Source: Kofleriaceae bacterium
GTDB lineage: Bacteria > Myxococcota_A > Polyangia > Haliangiales > Haliangiaceae
Direction of reading: 5' to 3'
Length of the DNA: 64,000 nt
NCBI GenBank assembly: GCA_020633495.1
Contig: JACKDR010000011.1
Span: forward strand, 1-64,000
Positions 1 to 8,788 of this stretch are shown here, piece by piece; position 1 is the stretch's first letter, and every line of letters starts with the position of its first letter. The notes below the pieces were generated by a model. The model was not told the DNA's origin. It worked only from the letters and a program-made list of their open reading frames with translations, and ran no database searches. The position numbers and the translations under genes are program-made.

Positions 1-4
1 ACCG

Positions 5-14
5 ACCGGGGTTG
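5..14. repeat. CAACCCCGGT repeat, inverted copy downstream of the RAYT gene
   Basis: The complement of CAACCCCGGT sits at the extreme left of the window, beyond the 3' end of the transposase gene. A second shared piece, CTCGGGACCAG, occurs near 76-86 and again near 1327-1337. The repeat family therefore brackets the transposase in opposite orientations. Bases 15-159 hold no convincing gene. Confidence 0.5.
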
Positions 15-159
15 CCTGCGCACACCTCGCGCCGCCGCACCGGGGCAGGAGACGCGAAGCTGTGCCTGGGCGCCGCTCGGGACCAGTCCGCACCAGGTCG
101 CGCCACGCCGCGACGGCGCGCGCCCAGCGGGCGCACGCGGGCCGAGAGTTCGCCCCCTG

Positions 160-1059
160 TCACGCGCGCGGAGGTTCGGCCACGACGACGCTGGCGAAGC
201 GGCGCAGCCAGTACGTCCCGGGCGGGAACACCACGGACAGGCCGGCCAACCACGCCGCCCGCGCCGCGCGATACGCCTCGATGAACGCGCGGTTGCGCTG
301 CAGCGCCTCAAGCCGAGCCCACACGCTGCGCGCGGCCACCCGCGGGCGCAAGCCGCGCCCAGGCTCGCGGCTCGTCGGACGGCTCCGCCAGTCCTGCTGC
401 AGCACGCCGCGACGCCCGAGCACGCCGCGCCCTGCACGCCGACGCTCGGACGCCAGGCGGTCCTCCTCGGCCGTCACGCGCTCTCGCAGCGCGCTCAGGA
501 AGCCGTCGACGTCCGCGATGTCCGGCGGCAGGCCGAGCTCGAGCGTGACCTCCGCCGGCATCGACCCGCCGGCGCGGAAGAACTGCTTCGGCCGCCGCAC
601 CACGATCGTCTTCCGGTTCAACAGCGCCGCGAGCCCGTGCACGCCGGGCCAGTGATGCGCGCGCTCCACTAGGCCCGCCTTCACCGGATTGGTCGCCACG
701 TACACCAGCTTGTCGAGCACGTCGTCGATCTCGACGAGTTGCACCAGGCACGGCGGCTCGCTGGACCACAGGTTCTCGCGCCGGCTGCGGTGCGCGTTCT
801 GCGCCTTCGCTAGCATCTTGTGGAAGTGCTCCATGAACTCGATGGCGCGCCCGTCGCGGTCGTACACGACCGTGTGGTGGTGGTTCGACATCACCACCGG
901 CAGCACGATGCGCACGTCGTACCGGTTCGCCGCCTCGGCCAGGCAGTAGAGGAACGTCTCGTTGGTGACCTTGTCGGGCCGCAGCAGCAGCTGTCGCTGC
1001 GTGCAGCGTCGCGTGAGCATGTAGGTCCGGCCAGGGAGCACTTCACGGGGCAACGACAT
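160..1059 (-). CDS. REP-associated tyrosine transposase (RAYT, IS200/Y1 superfamily)
   Basis: A single-strand DNA nicking and rejoining enzyme of the Y1 transposase superfamily, as used to move or maintain REP-type palindromes. The HUH-like metal motif SNHHH lies near residues 58-62 and the YVATNPVKAGLV block, which carries the likely nucleophilic Tyr, lies near residue 120. The 299-residue length is longer than a bare Y1 domain; the extra C-terminal Arg-rich 120 residues fit RAYT proteins. I chose the start MSLPREV; an alternative start lies 13 codons upstream (1098). It is flanked on both sides by CAACCCCGGT repeats, and no IS ends or target duplication are visible, which favours a domesticated RAYT over an active IS200. 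Confidence 0.85.
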   Translation of the reverse strand: MSLPREVLPGRTYMLTRRCTQRQLLLRPDKVTNETFLYCLAEAANRYDVRIVLPVVMSNHHHTVVYDRDGRAIEFMEHFHKMLAKAQNAHRSRRENLWSSEPPCLVQLVEIDDVLDKLVYVATNPVKAGLVERAHHWPGVHGLAALLNRKTIVVRRPKQFFRAGGSMPAEVTLELGLPPDIADVDGFLSALRERVTAEEDRLASERRRAGRGVLGRRGVLQQDWRSRPTSREPGRGLRPRVAARSVWARLEALQRNRAFIEAYRAARAAWLAGLSVVFPPGTYWLRRFASVVVAEPPRA

Positions 1060-1225
1060 CGCGAGTCGCATCAGCACGACGTGTGCCGCAGACAACACCG
1101 CGAAACTTCATGCCTCGCGTCCGATGTCCGGTCGCGAACGTCCACCGGTCGGACACGCCGTCCGGATACTGTCCGTCCTGATTTCCGACGTCCGGTTGCC
1201 GCCCATGCGCGCGGTGCGGTGAAGT

Positions 1226-1457
1226 CAACCCCGGTACGGCTCACGGCGGCGCCCAATCAACCCTGGGCGGCTCGCGACCAGATCAACCCCGGTACGACTC
1301 ACGGTTGGTGCCGCGCGCGCGGTCCGGCTCGGGACCAGATCAACCCGGGCGGCTCGCGACCCAATCCCGGTGACGTTCCCGGTCGCATACCTCAACCCCG
1401 GTGCGCCCTCCCGGTCGCATACCTCAACCCCGGTGCTCCGCTGGAATCAACCCCGGT
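1226..1457. repeat. Short interspersed/tandem repeat array upstream of RAYT (CAACCCCGGT units)
   Basis: The decamer CAACCCCGGT occurs at 1226, 1284, 1393, 1424 and 1448, with degenerate copies at 1258 and 1341. Several copies are followed by a shared GTACGGCTCACGG-type tail. A 31-nt unit is duplicated head-to-tail at about 1378-1439 (it contains GGTCGCATACCTCAACC). The array fills the gap between the transposase start and the next gene. Spacer lengths are irregular and the units too short for CRISPR. Proximity to a RAYT suggests REP/BIME-like elements. No gene is seen between 1060 and 1474. Confidence 0.7.
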
Positions 1458-1474
1458 GCGGCTCACGGCGTTGC

Positions 1475-1867
1475 TCACGGCGCGCGCTCGAGGTCCTGGC
1501 GGGCGAGGTCGAGGGCGACGGCGAGCTGGATGCGGCCGGAGCGGCTGAGGTCGCGTGCGTAGTCGACGAGCGAGAGGGGCTCGACGATCGGCTCGACCTC
1601 CGGGTCGGTCCGGTCGAGCTCGACCGAGATCAGGGCCGTGTCGTCGACCAGCACGAGGTAGAGGTCCTCGCCCTGATCGGGCGTCACGGCGAGGACGCAG
1701 GCGGTACGGAGCGTGGGGCAGACGGTCCGGACGGCGTCGAGGAGCCGCCCCTGCTCCGGGTCCGAGCGCAGCGCGTCGCGCGACCGGACGAGCGCCGCCC
1801 GGAGCTCGGCCTCGGTTCGGCTCCCGATCAGCGGGATCGGGCGGAGCTCGGGGTCGCGGCGCGTCAT
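1475..1867 (-). CDS. Hypothetical protein, 130 aa
   Basis: Unrecognised. I chose the internal ATG (MTRRDPELRPIPL) because the 50 codons upstream are Arg/Ser-rich and look non-coding. The protein looks soluble, with no signal peptide or membrane segment. The middle, LYLVLVDDTALISVELDR, reads like a beta hairpin and the C-terminus (LVDYARDLSRSGRIQLAVAL) like an amphipathic helix. Its stop codon falls within 20 bases of the last CAACCCCGGT repeat. It lies between two repeat clusters, so it could be RAYT-region cargo or an ordinary small gene. Confidence 0.5.
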   Translation of the reverse strand: MTRRDPELRPIPLIGSRTEAELRAALVRSRDALRSDPEQGRLLDAVRTVCPTLRTACVLAVTPDQGEDLYLVLVDDTALISVELDRTDPEVEPIVEPLSLVDYARDLSRSGRIQLAVALDLARQDLERAP

Positions 1868-2069
1868 GTCGGTCCTGCTCCACGCGCGACGTTCGGCACG
1901 TCGCGATCGGGCGGCATCCGGGCGACGGTCGTCAAGCGGGGGCACCTGGCAAAGGTCCGGCTGCTGGCAAGGCGAGGTCCGCCGGGCGGAGCCTCGCGGC
2001 GCGCGCCACGTCACCGCCCCGGCGCGACGGCAGCACGCGAGCTCGACCTCGCTGTGGGCGCTCGCGCAT

Positions 2070-2130
2070 CAACCCCGGTCGCGGCCGGCACGGCAACCCC
2101 GGTCGCGGCCGGCACGGCAGCAGCCCCGGT
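2070..2130. repeat. Second CAACCCCGGT repeat cluster (24-27 nt period)
   Basis: CAACCCCGGTCGCGGCCGGC-type units begin at 2070 and 2094, and a CAGCCCCGGT variant begins at 2121. They form a short tandem array of the same family as the array at 1226-1457, on the far side of the 130-aa gene. It occupies part of the 1868-2187 gap, which otherwise shows no gene. Confidence 0.6.
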
Positions 2131-2187
2131 CGCGGCCGACGCGGCGATCGGCCCTTCAGGGCGGCGCGCGCGGTATCGTGGAGGGCG

Positions 2188-2577
2188 ATGAGCTATCGCA
2201 GCACCCTGCACGATCGCCCCTGGTGGTACGGCCGGAACACGATGCCCGCCACGCTCGACACGGTGGTGGACGAGATCGACGCGGACGTCAACGCGGTGGC
2301 CAAGGCGAACCGGATGCTGCGCGACCAGGTACGCCAGCTGTCGACGGTGGTCGTGGTCCTGCTCGAGCAACTCGAGGCGCGGGGCGTCGTCGATCTGGGC
2401 GAGCTGCAGGCCGCGGTCGAGGACGCGCTCCGGCCGCCGGCGGCCGCCGCTGACGGCTCCGTGCCGGCGCGCATGGTGACGTGCGCGAAGTGCGGGGCCG
2501 AGGTGCCGTCGAACCAGACCACGATCACCGACAAGCTCGGTGAGGTCTGCGACGCGTGCTTCGACGCCACGGCGTAG
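2188..2577 (+). CDS. Small zinc-ribbon protein with coiled-coil N-terminus
   Basis: A 129-residue soluble protein. Residues about 20-75 form a heptad-rich helix (TVVDEIDADVNAVAKANRML onward). The C-terminus has two CxxC knuckles, CAKCGAE and CDACF, about 20 residues apart, which is a zinc-ribbon arrangement. The function is unknown; the combination resembles small adaptor or DNA-associated proteins. A second in-frame ATG (MPATLDT) lies 18 codons in and could be the true start. Confidence 0.65.
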   Translation: MSYRSTLHDRPWWYGRNTMPATLDTVVDEIDADVNAVAKANRMLRDQVRQLSTVVVVLLEQLEARGVVDLGELQAAVEDALRPPAAAADGSVPARMVTCAKCGAEVPSNQTTITDKLGEVCDACFDATA

Positions 2578-2911
2578 AGCGCGCCGGACGTCGGGGCCAG
2601 CGAGGTCGCGCCGGGCGGTGCGCAGACGCGACGACCGCGGGCACGCGGTAGTCGTGACGCGGGCGACGCGGCGCCGGCGGGCGGCCTCCGGCGCGGGCAT
2701 GCAGAGGCCGCCTCCCGCGGCGACGGCCGCCGGTGACGACAGCATCGCGCCGATCGCGTGGTTGTCGAGGGTTGCGATGCCGTGGTGTTTCGACGCAGGA
2801 CATGACGCCCGATGCGGCATGTGTTCGCGCGAAGCGGCGGCAGCGGTGGGTCAGCGCGTGTTCGTGTGCGCGGGGTGACGGCGTCCGGCAACGAGCGCAA
2901 GGCTGGTGCGC
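2578..2911. other. Intergenic region, nothing recognised
   Basis: 334 bases between the zinc-ribbon gene and the protease. The open frames here are Arg/Ala-rich on both strands and lack any recognisable domain, so I do not call a gene. It presumably carries the protease promoter; no clear -35/-10 pair stands out. Confidence 0.4.
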
Positions 2912-4144
2912 ATGAACGAGCGCAGTCATCGGATCCGGTTCGTTGGGCTCGGGCTCGGGCTCGCCCTCGGGCTCTCGCTGCCCGCCTGCGTGGACGACGA
3001 CGGCGTCCACCTGGCGACGCGCGAGGACGCGATCACGCACGGCACGCCCGCCTCGGCCGGGCAGTTCCCGACGGTGGTGGCGATCCTCAACACCGGGCTG
3101 TGCACGGGCACGCTGGTGGCACCGGACATCGTCCTGACCGCCGCCCACTGCGTCAGCCCGGCGACGTTGCAGCTGGCCAACCAGGCCGCGGTCACGTCGC
3201 ACACGACGGTGCGGCTCGACGATCTGGCGCTGCAGTCCGGCGGCACCGGCCGCAACATCGCCGCGGCCAACACGATGTTCGTGTCGACCTTCAACGAGCC
3301 GGGCGATCCGGACATCGGCCTGATCTTCCTGTCGGAGCAGGTCACCGACCGCGCCCCCGCGACGATCAACATGGATCGCGTCGCGTTCGGCACCAAGAAC
3401 ATCGACATCGTCGGCTACGGCGAGACCGAGACCGGCTCGTACGGCACGCTGCTGTACGCGACCAACCGGCCACAGACCGGGTGCGCGCAGTACGGCGTCA
3501 ACGGCGGCAACTTCATCTGCGAGGACATGCGCAGCGGCGCCGGCATCTGCTCCGGCGACAGCGGCGGCCCGGCGTTCGCCAGCTTCGACGGCCAGCAGCG
3601 GGTCGTCGGCATCACCTCGTTCGGCGACACCAGCTGCACCCAGCTCGGCGCTCACTTCCGCACCGATAGCGCCGCGGCCCGCGCCTACCTGCAGGCCAAC
3701 GCGCCGCAGCTCTTGTGCCGCGCCGACGGCGCGTGCGACACCGCGTGCACCGACGCGTCCCCGGATCCCGACTGCGTGCCGGCGTGCACCGGCCCGGCCG
3801 ACTGCGGCGACGACGAGGTGTGCGGCACCGACGGCACCTGCCAGCCGGCGCCGTTCACCCCCGGCGGCGCCGGCAGCGTGTGCGGCAGCGGCGACGACTG
3901 CGCGTCCGGGATGTGCGCGGCGTCGGGCGACGTCCAGGTCTGCGTCGACAGCTGCGATCCGAACGCGGCCGACGCGTGCGGCGACGGCTTCGCGTGCACG
4001 ACCACCGGATCGACCGCGGTGTGCTGGCCCAGCGACGGCGCCGGCGGCGTCGACGGTGGCTGCTCCGCCGGCGGCGGCGCGGGCGCGGGCGGCGCCGGCC
4101 TGCTGCTGGCGGCGCTGGCGCTGGTGCGGCGCCGGCGGCGGTAG
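2912..4144 (+). CDS. Secreted trypsin-like serine protease with MYXO-CTERM-like tail
   Basis: An S1-family endopeptidase exported to the envelope. The N-terminus is a signal peptide ending LSLPAC, a possible lipobox (Pro at -2 is atypical). The protease domain spans about residues 38-255, with LTAAHC (His), DIGLIFL (Asp) and GDSGGP (Ser). A Cys-rich linker follows (CTGPADC, CGSGDDCASGMC blocks). The C-terminus is Gly/Cys (GGCSAGGG), a hydrophobic stretch and RRRRR, which matches the MYXO-CTERM sorting pattern typical of myxobacterial surface proteins. The start could be GTG 2906, two codons earlier. It converges with the P450 gene 21 bases downstream. Confidence 0.93.
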   Translation: MNERSHRIRFVGLGLGLALGLSLPACVDDDGVHLATREDAITHGTPASAGQFPTVVAILNTGLCTGTLVAPDIVLTAAHCVSPATLQLANQAAVTSHTTVRLDDLALQSGGTGRNIAAANTMFVSTFNEPGDPDIGLIFLSEQVTDRAPATINMDRVAFGTKNIDIVGYGETETGSYGTLLYATNRPQTGCAQYGVNGGNFICEDMRSGAGICSGDSGGPAFASFDGQQRVVGITSFGDTSCTQLGAHFRTDSAAARAYLQANAPQLLCRADGACDTACTDASPDPDCVPACTGPADCGDDEVCGTDGTCQPAPFTPGGAGSVCGSGDDCASGMCAASGDVQVCVDSCDPNAADACGDGFACTTTGSTAVCWPSDGAGGVDGGCSAGGGAGAGGAGLLLAALALVRRRRR

Positions 4145-4165
4145 CTCCGCACCCGCCGACCGCGC

Positions 4166-5479
4166 TCAGGCGGCGTACGCGACGCCGACGCCGCCGCGCG
4201 GTCCTACGGTGGTGTTGCGGACGGTGGCGCGGATCGCGCCGTCGCCGGTGAGCCGCAGCGGCGGACCCTGCAGCAGGGTGCCGAGGATCAGCCGCAGCTC
4301 GAGCATCGCGAGCGCGGCGCCGAGGCAGCGCCGGGCGCCGCCGCCGAACGGCAGGAACTGGGCCGGGCTGTAGCGGCGGCCGAGGAAGCGCTCGGGATCG
4401 AAGCGCTCGGGATCGGGGTAGACGTCGGGGCGGCGGTGGATGCCGATCGTCGCGATGCCGACGCCGACGCCGGCGGGCACCTCGACGCCGGCGACCGGGA
4501 ACGGCTGGCGCAGCGCCCGCGCGAAGTACGGCGCGATCGGGCACAGGCGCAGGGTCTCGTGGCAGACGGCCTCGAGGTACGGCGCCTCGGCGAGCGCCGC
4601 CGCGTCGGCGCCGGCGACCTCGTCGCGCAGGCGAGCGAGGATCGCAGGGTCGCGGTGCACGAGCTGGACGGCCCAGGCCAGGCTCGACGCGGTGGTGTCG
4701 TGGCCGGCCATGAACATCGTCATCAGCTGCTCCCACAGCTCGCGCTCGGTCATGGCGGCGCCGTCGGCCCAGCGCGCGCCCAGCAGCAGGTCGAGGATGT
4801 CGGGGGAGCCTGCCGGCTCGGCGCCGGCGCCCCGCGCGCGCCGCGCCGCGATCAGCTCGCCGATCAGCGTCTGGCTGCGCTCGCAGGCCCGCTGGAACCG
4901 CGCCCACGGCCCGAGCCCGGCGAAGCGGTGGCGCAGCACCGGCATGAACATGAACGACGGCCGCAGGGTCTCGACCAGCGCGAGCAGCTCCGCGGTCAGC
5001 GCCCGCGCCGCGGTCGGGTCGGTGACGCCGAAGACGACCCGCACGATCACGTCGCTGCCGATCGCGCGCATCGTGTCCTGGATGTCGACGGCGCGGTCGC
5101 GCGGCAGCTCGGCGAGACGACCACGCGCGAGCTCGACGATGGGCCCCGCCAGGGTCGCGAGGCTGGCGCGGTGGAACGGCGGCGCCAGCAGCTTGCGCGC
5201 GGCGCGGTGCCGCTCGCCGGTCAGCAGGATCAGCGAGGCCGCGCCGAGCACCGGCGCCAGCAGCTCGGCGCCGACGACGTCGAAGACGTCCGGGTCAGCG
5301 CCGAGGATGGTCTCGACGACCGCCGGGTCGGCGGTGACGACCTGGGGACCGAGCAGCGTCGGCGCGGTGTACGGATCGCCGTACCGCTCCAGCCAGCGCA
5401 GCGACCAGCCGAACGGATCGCGCGCGTAGCGCGTGGCGTACAGCAGGCGGTTGCGGGGCCCCGGCGGCAGCGGTCGCAT
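4166..5479 (-). CDS. Cytochrome P450
   Basis: A haem monooxygenase of 437 residues, full length for the family. It has the I-helix AGHDTT at about 258-263 for oxygen activation, ETLR (ExxR) at about 308 and the haem-ligand loop FGGGARRCLG with Cys at about 385. There is no membrane anchor, so it is a soluble bacterial class. The proline-rich start (MRPLPPGP) and overall pattern resemble CYP110-like fatty-acid or terpene hydroxylases of myxobacteria and cyanobacteria, but the substrate cannot be read. No ferredoxin or reductase gene is adjacent. The methyltransferase gene is on the same strand upstream, 102 bases away. Confidence 0.95.
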   Translation of the reverse strand: MRPLPPGPRNRLLYATRYARDPFGWSLRWLERYGDPYTAPTLLGPQVVTADPAVVETILGADPDVFDVVGAELLAPVLGAASLILLTGERHRAARKLLAPPFHRASLATLAGPIVELARGRLAELPRDRAVDIQDTMRAIGSDVIVRVVFGVTDPTAARALTAELLALVETLRPSFMFMPVLRHRFAGLGPWARFQRACERSQTLIGELIAARRARGAGAEPAGSPDILDLLLGARWADGAAMTERELWEQLMTMFMAGHDTTASSLAWAVQLVHRDPAILARLRDEVAGADAAALAEAPYLEAVCHETLRLCPIAPYFARALRQPFPVAGVEVPAGVGVGIATIGIHRRPDVYPDPERFDPERFLGRRYSPAQFLPFGGGARRCLGAALAMLELRLILGTLLQGPPLRLTGDGAIRATVRNTTVGPRGGVGVAYAA

Positions 5480-5539
5480 GGCGCGTGGAGTGTAGGGCGG
5501 AGCGCGATGGCACGGTAGGCGCGGCGTCCCCCTGCTCCG

Positions 5540-5581
5540 CTCTCCCCTCTCCCCTCTCCCCTCTCCCTTCTCCCCTCTCCC
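5540..5581. repeat. 7-bp tandem repeat (CTCTCCC)6
   Basis: Six consecutive 7-bp units, CTCTCCC with one TTCTCCC variant, immediately before the stop codon of the methyltransferase gene on the opposite strand. It is a pyrimidine-rich microsatellite between two minus-strand genes. Because 7 is not a multiple of 3, copy changes reaching the stop would alter the protein end. Confidence 0.85.
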
Positions 5582-6238
5582 TCACCGGGGCTTGCGCGCC
5601 ATCACGTAGCCGCGCCGGCACGGATGCTCGGTCGGGTACGGCGCGCGATCGAGACGCAGCTCGACCGCCAGCCCGGCGGCGACCAGCGCGTCGCACACCG
5701 CGGCCATGGGCAGGAAGTTCCACGCCACGTCGACCGGCTCGCCGAGCATCTCGCCGGGGCGCACCGCCTCGTCGCCGACGTGGAACGCCACCAGCATGGC
5801 GCCGCCCGGCGCCAGGACCCGCGCCGCCTCGGCCAGCACCGGCGGCAGCTCGGGCGCCGTCAGGTGCACGATCGCGTAGAACGACGTCATCGCGGCCAGC
5901 GCGCCATCGTCGAAGCCGAGCGCGCCGTGATCGCCGACCTCGAAGGCGAGCCCGGCGTGGCGACGGCGCGCCTCGGCGATCATCGCCGGCGCGAGGTCGA
6001 TGCCCACGACGTCGAGCCCGCGGTCGGCGAGGAAGCGCGCGACGTGCCCCGGCCCGGTGCCGACGTCGGCGACCCGACCGCCGCCGCGGCCGAGGACGTC
6101 GTCAGCGAGCAGCTGCAGCAGCATGCGGTCCATGGGCTTGGCGGCGAGCTCGTCGCCGAAGGCGTCGGCGTAGCGGGCGGCGACGCGGTCGTAGACGTCG
6201 CGCACGCGGGCGGCGTCGTTGCGCTCGGGGCCGGGCAT
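5582..6238 (-). CDS. Class I SAM-dependent methyltransferase
   Basis: 218 residues with a Rossmann methyltransferase core. Motif I is VADVGTGPGH (about 55-64), followed by the acidic VVGIDLAP loop and the late VLAPGGAMLVAFH strand. It is a Methyltransf_11/UbiE-like family member; the acceptor is unknown. The start MPGPERNDAARV was chosen because upstream codons run into the repeat cluster. It ends inside the CTCTCCC microsatellite. Confidence 0.88.
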   Translation of the reverse strand: MPGPERNDAARVRDVYDRVAARYADAFGDELAAKPMDRMLLQLLADDVLGRGGGRVADVGTGPGHVARFLADRGLDVVGIDLAPAMIAEARRRHAGLAFEVGDHGALGFDDGALAAMTSFYAIVHLTAPELPPVLAEAARVLAPGGAMLVAFHVGDEAVRPGEMLGEPVDVAWNFLPMAAVCDALVAAGLAVELRLDRAPYPTEHPCRRGYVMARKPR

Positions 6239-6352
6239 GGCGGCATTGTGGCAGCGACCGGCGGTCACGGGCAGAGGCGACGGCGGCGAACGCGGCGGGC
6301 GCGCCGGTGGCGGGGGACGGCGTCGGACCGATCCACGCCCCCTCGACTTCGC

Positions 6353-6610
6353 CCTCGCGGCTGCGCCGCGACGGCTCCGCTCGGGGTGAGCGGTGGAAGG
6401 GGTCCCCTCGCGGCTGCGCCGCTCGGGCTCCGCTCGAGGTGAGCGAACCATGTCGACCAGGCGACCTGACCCGGTTCGTCTTGCGGCGAATCTCCGACGG
6501 CCGTCGGTCGAGCGCTCGGGGTGAGCGGTGGAAGGGGGCCCCTCGCGGCTGCGCCGCGAGGCGTCGCTCGGGGTGAGCGGTGGAAGGGGTCCCCTCGCGG
6601 CTGCGCCGGC
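6353..6610. repeat. Palindromic repeat cluster (REP/BIME-like), four degenerate units
   Basis: Repeated units join a hairpin core TCGCGGC-TGC-GCCGCGA (perfect 7-bp arms at 6355-6371 and 6543-6559; imperfect at about 6408 and 6594) to a tail CTCGGGGTGAGCGGTGGAAG (at 6380, 6515 and 6567, with a variant near 6435). Open frames run through it on both strands, but the protein text is repetitive and matches no family, so the 6239-6640 gap is judged non-coding. Related copies occur near 52.0-52.2 kb. Confidence 0.75.
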
Positions 6611-6640
6611 GTTGCGACGACGCGCGAGCGCGGCGCCGCG

Positions 6641-8710
6641 TCAGTCCCCGCCGGCAGCGCCGCCGCGGGCGGCGCGCGCCGGCAGGTCGGCCTCGGCGAC
6701 GCCGAAGCGCGGCAGGCGCGACCACGGGTCGACGACGACGCGGGTGGCGCCGCCGCGGGGCAGGGCCAGGTCGACGGCGGTCCGGGCGCCGGACAGCGCG
6801 ACGTGGGCGTACGAGGCCAGGCGCTCGCCGTCCATCACCGCGACGTCGACCGCGGCGTCGAACGGCGGCGACGCGTCCTGGGTGATCGCGAAGCGGAGCC
6901 GGCCGCCGGCGACGGTCACGTCGCGCACGCCGAGCTCGGGCGCGCCGATCGCGGTCAGCCAGCGCTGCAGCCACTGCGCCGCCGGCAGCCCGGCCACCGC
7001 CTGGGTCGCCGCGACCAGGTCGAGCCACGACGCGATCCGGCCCTGCCCCGACGCCACGAAGTAGCGCAGCATCGCGGCCATGCGGTCGCGGCCGATGCGA
7101 TCCTCGAGCGCGGTCAAGAGCAGCGCGCCCTTGCCGTACGACAGCGCGTCGCGCAGCTTGCCCGCGGTCGGGATCCGCTGCGCCATCGCGAACAGATCGC
7201 GGTGCGCGACCTCGGCGTAGTCGTCGAGCCACTCGCGCCGGACCTCGGCGGCGGCGACGTCGTCGAGCGCCCAGGTCGCGACGTACTCGGCCGCCGCCTC
7301 CCACCACGCCGCGGCCTCGTCGTCGGCGGCGCGGACCTCGCGGCCGAACCAGCCGTGGGCCAGCTCGTGCGCCAGCAGGTCGACGGCCTCGACGTGGCGC
7401 CGCCGCACGCCGTCGTCGCCGACCCGGCCGCCGCCGCCGTCCTCGCCGCTGCACAGGTCGACCAGCACCGAGCGCAGCACGACCACCAGGTCGTCGGCGC
7501 GCCGGCCGTGGCGACCGAACACCGACGGCACCGCCACGACCCGGACCCGGCCCACCGGCCCCAGCGGCGCCAGCGCCCGCACCACGCGCGCCAGCGCCGG
7601 CGCGCACGCCTCCACCGGCAGCGGCGGCGACGCGATGACGTCGATGCGCGAGCCGGCGCCGTCGTCCCAGCTGCGCACGCCGGACCGGCCGTCGAGCAGC
7701 AGCAGCGCCGGATCGCGATCGGTCACGCCGCGCACCCGGGTCACCGCCCAGCCCTGGGCGTCGCGCTCGCCGTCGTCGCGGCCCGGCGCCGCCGGCAGCG
7801 ACGCCACCAGCTCCTCGTCGCGCGGGTGATGGACGGTGACGTCGACCATGCCCGGCGGTCCGAACGGCACCGCCGGCAGCCACCGCGACAGCTCGAGCAG
7901 CCGGGCCTCGGCGTGGTTGTCGCCGAGCAGCGGCACCGGCCCCTCGAAGCGCAGCCGCAGCTCGACCGGACCGCGCGGCAGGCTGCCGATCACCAGGTAG
8001 CCGCCGGTGCCCAGCGCGAGGTCCGCGGGGCGCCCCGCCGCGGTCGCGGTCACCAGCCGGAACCCGGCGTGCAGCGGCGCGCCGCGATCCTGCACCGCCG
8101 CCTCCAGCGGCGGCGCGGTCAGCACCAGCCGGTGGTCGTCGACCATCACCGTCATCGTCACGTCGATCGTCGCCCACCGCCGCCCGATCGACAGCCAGGC
8201 CTCGGCCCGCGTGGTCAGCACCTGCATGCCGGCGAACAGGTCGCGCGGCGGCGTGACGTGGATGCGCCAGCCGTCGCTCCAGTCGGCGTAGGCGCCGCGC
8301 AGCACGACGCTGCGCAGCTCGTCGCCGACGTCGACCGCGCCGTCGTCGATCGCGGTGGCGAGGCCGACGACGACGTCGGTGACGACGCCGCTGCCGAGCA
8401 GGAACGGCGCGTCGGGGCAGGTCACCAGCGTGCTGACCCGCACCGGGTCGCGCCGGGTCGCCAGGCCGAGGACGTCGCCCATCTCCGCCGACTGCTCGGC
8501 GAACATCGCGGCCACCGCGTCGGCGCCGCGCCCGGCCTCGAACCGCAGGGTCTCGTCGAGCGCCATCCGGTAGCCGTGGACCCGGCCGGCGTCGTCGGCC
8601 AGCGTGCACGGCAGCGGCACCGGGGTGTCGGGCACCGGCGCCGGGCGGGCGTCGCCCCCGGCCGCGCACCCGCACAGCGCGATCAGGGCGGCAGGGGCGA
8701 GGGACCGCAC
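6641..8710 (-). CDS. M1-like (gluzincin) metallopeptidase, predicted lipoprotein
   Basis: 689 residues. The zinc signature HELAH at 448-452 is followed by E471, giving HExxH-x18-E exactly as in gluzincins such as M1 aminopeptidases. The Tyr of LRDALSYGKGALLL downstream fits the M1 catalytic Tyr region. The canonical GAMEN exopeptidase motif is not seen, so true aminopeptidase activity is uncertain. The N-terminus is a short signal with Cys at LCGC, possibly a lipobox. The start is GTG. It lies just after the palindromic repeat cluster and reads in the same direction as the DUF882 gene. Confidence 0.85.
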   Translation of the reverse strand: MRSLAPAALIALCGCAAGGDARPAPVPDTPVPLPCTLADDAGRVHGYRMALDETLRFEAGRGADAVAAMFAEQSAEMGDVLGLATRRDPVRVSTLVTCPDAPFLLGSGVVTDVVVGLATAIDDGAVDVGDELRSVVLRGAYADWSDGWRIHVTPPRDLFAGMQVLTTRAEAWLSIGRRWATIDVTMTVMVDDHRLVLTAPPLEAAVQDRGAPLHAGFRLVTATAAGRPADLALGTGGYLVIGSLPRGPVELRLRFEGPVPLLGDNHAEARLLELSRWLPAVPFGPPGMVDVTVHHPRDEELVASLPAAPGRDDGERDAQGWAVTRVRGVTDRDPALLLLDGRSGVRSWDDGAGSRIDVIASPPLPVEACAPALARVVRALAPLGPVGRVRVVAVPSVFGRHGRRADDLVVVLRSVLVDLCSGEDGGGGRVGDDGVRRRHVEAVDLLAHELAHGWFGREVRAADDEAAAWWEAAAEYVATWALDDVAAAEVRREWLDDYAEVAHRDLFAMAQRIPTAGKLRDALSYGKGALLLTALEDRIGRDRMAAMLRYFVASGQGRIASWLDLVAATQAVAGLPAAQWLQRWLTAIGAPELGVRDVTVAGGRLRFAITQDASPPFDAAVDVAVMDGERLASYAHVALSGARTAVDLALPRGGATRVVVDPWSRLPRFGVAEADLPARAARGGAAGGD

Positions 8711-8788
8711 GCCGCTTGGACACCGCCGGCGCGGCGCGGTTGCGTCGAAGTGGCCCGCCGCGCGCGGCGGTCGGGCCGGGCCGCCGGC

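Noticed and set aside
1226..1457. CRISPR-like array
   Set aside because: Units are too short and degenerate and spacer lengths vary; no cas genes.
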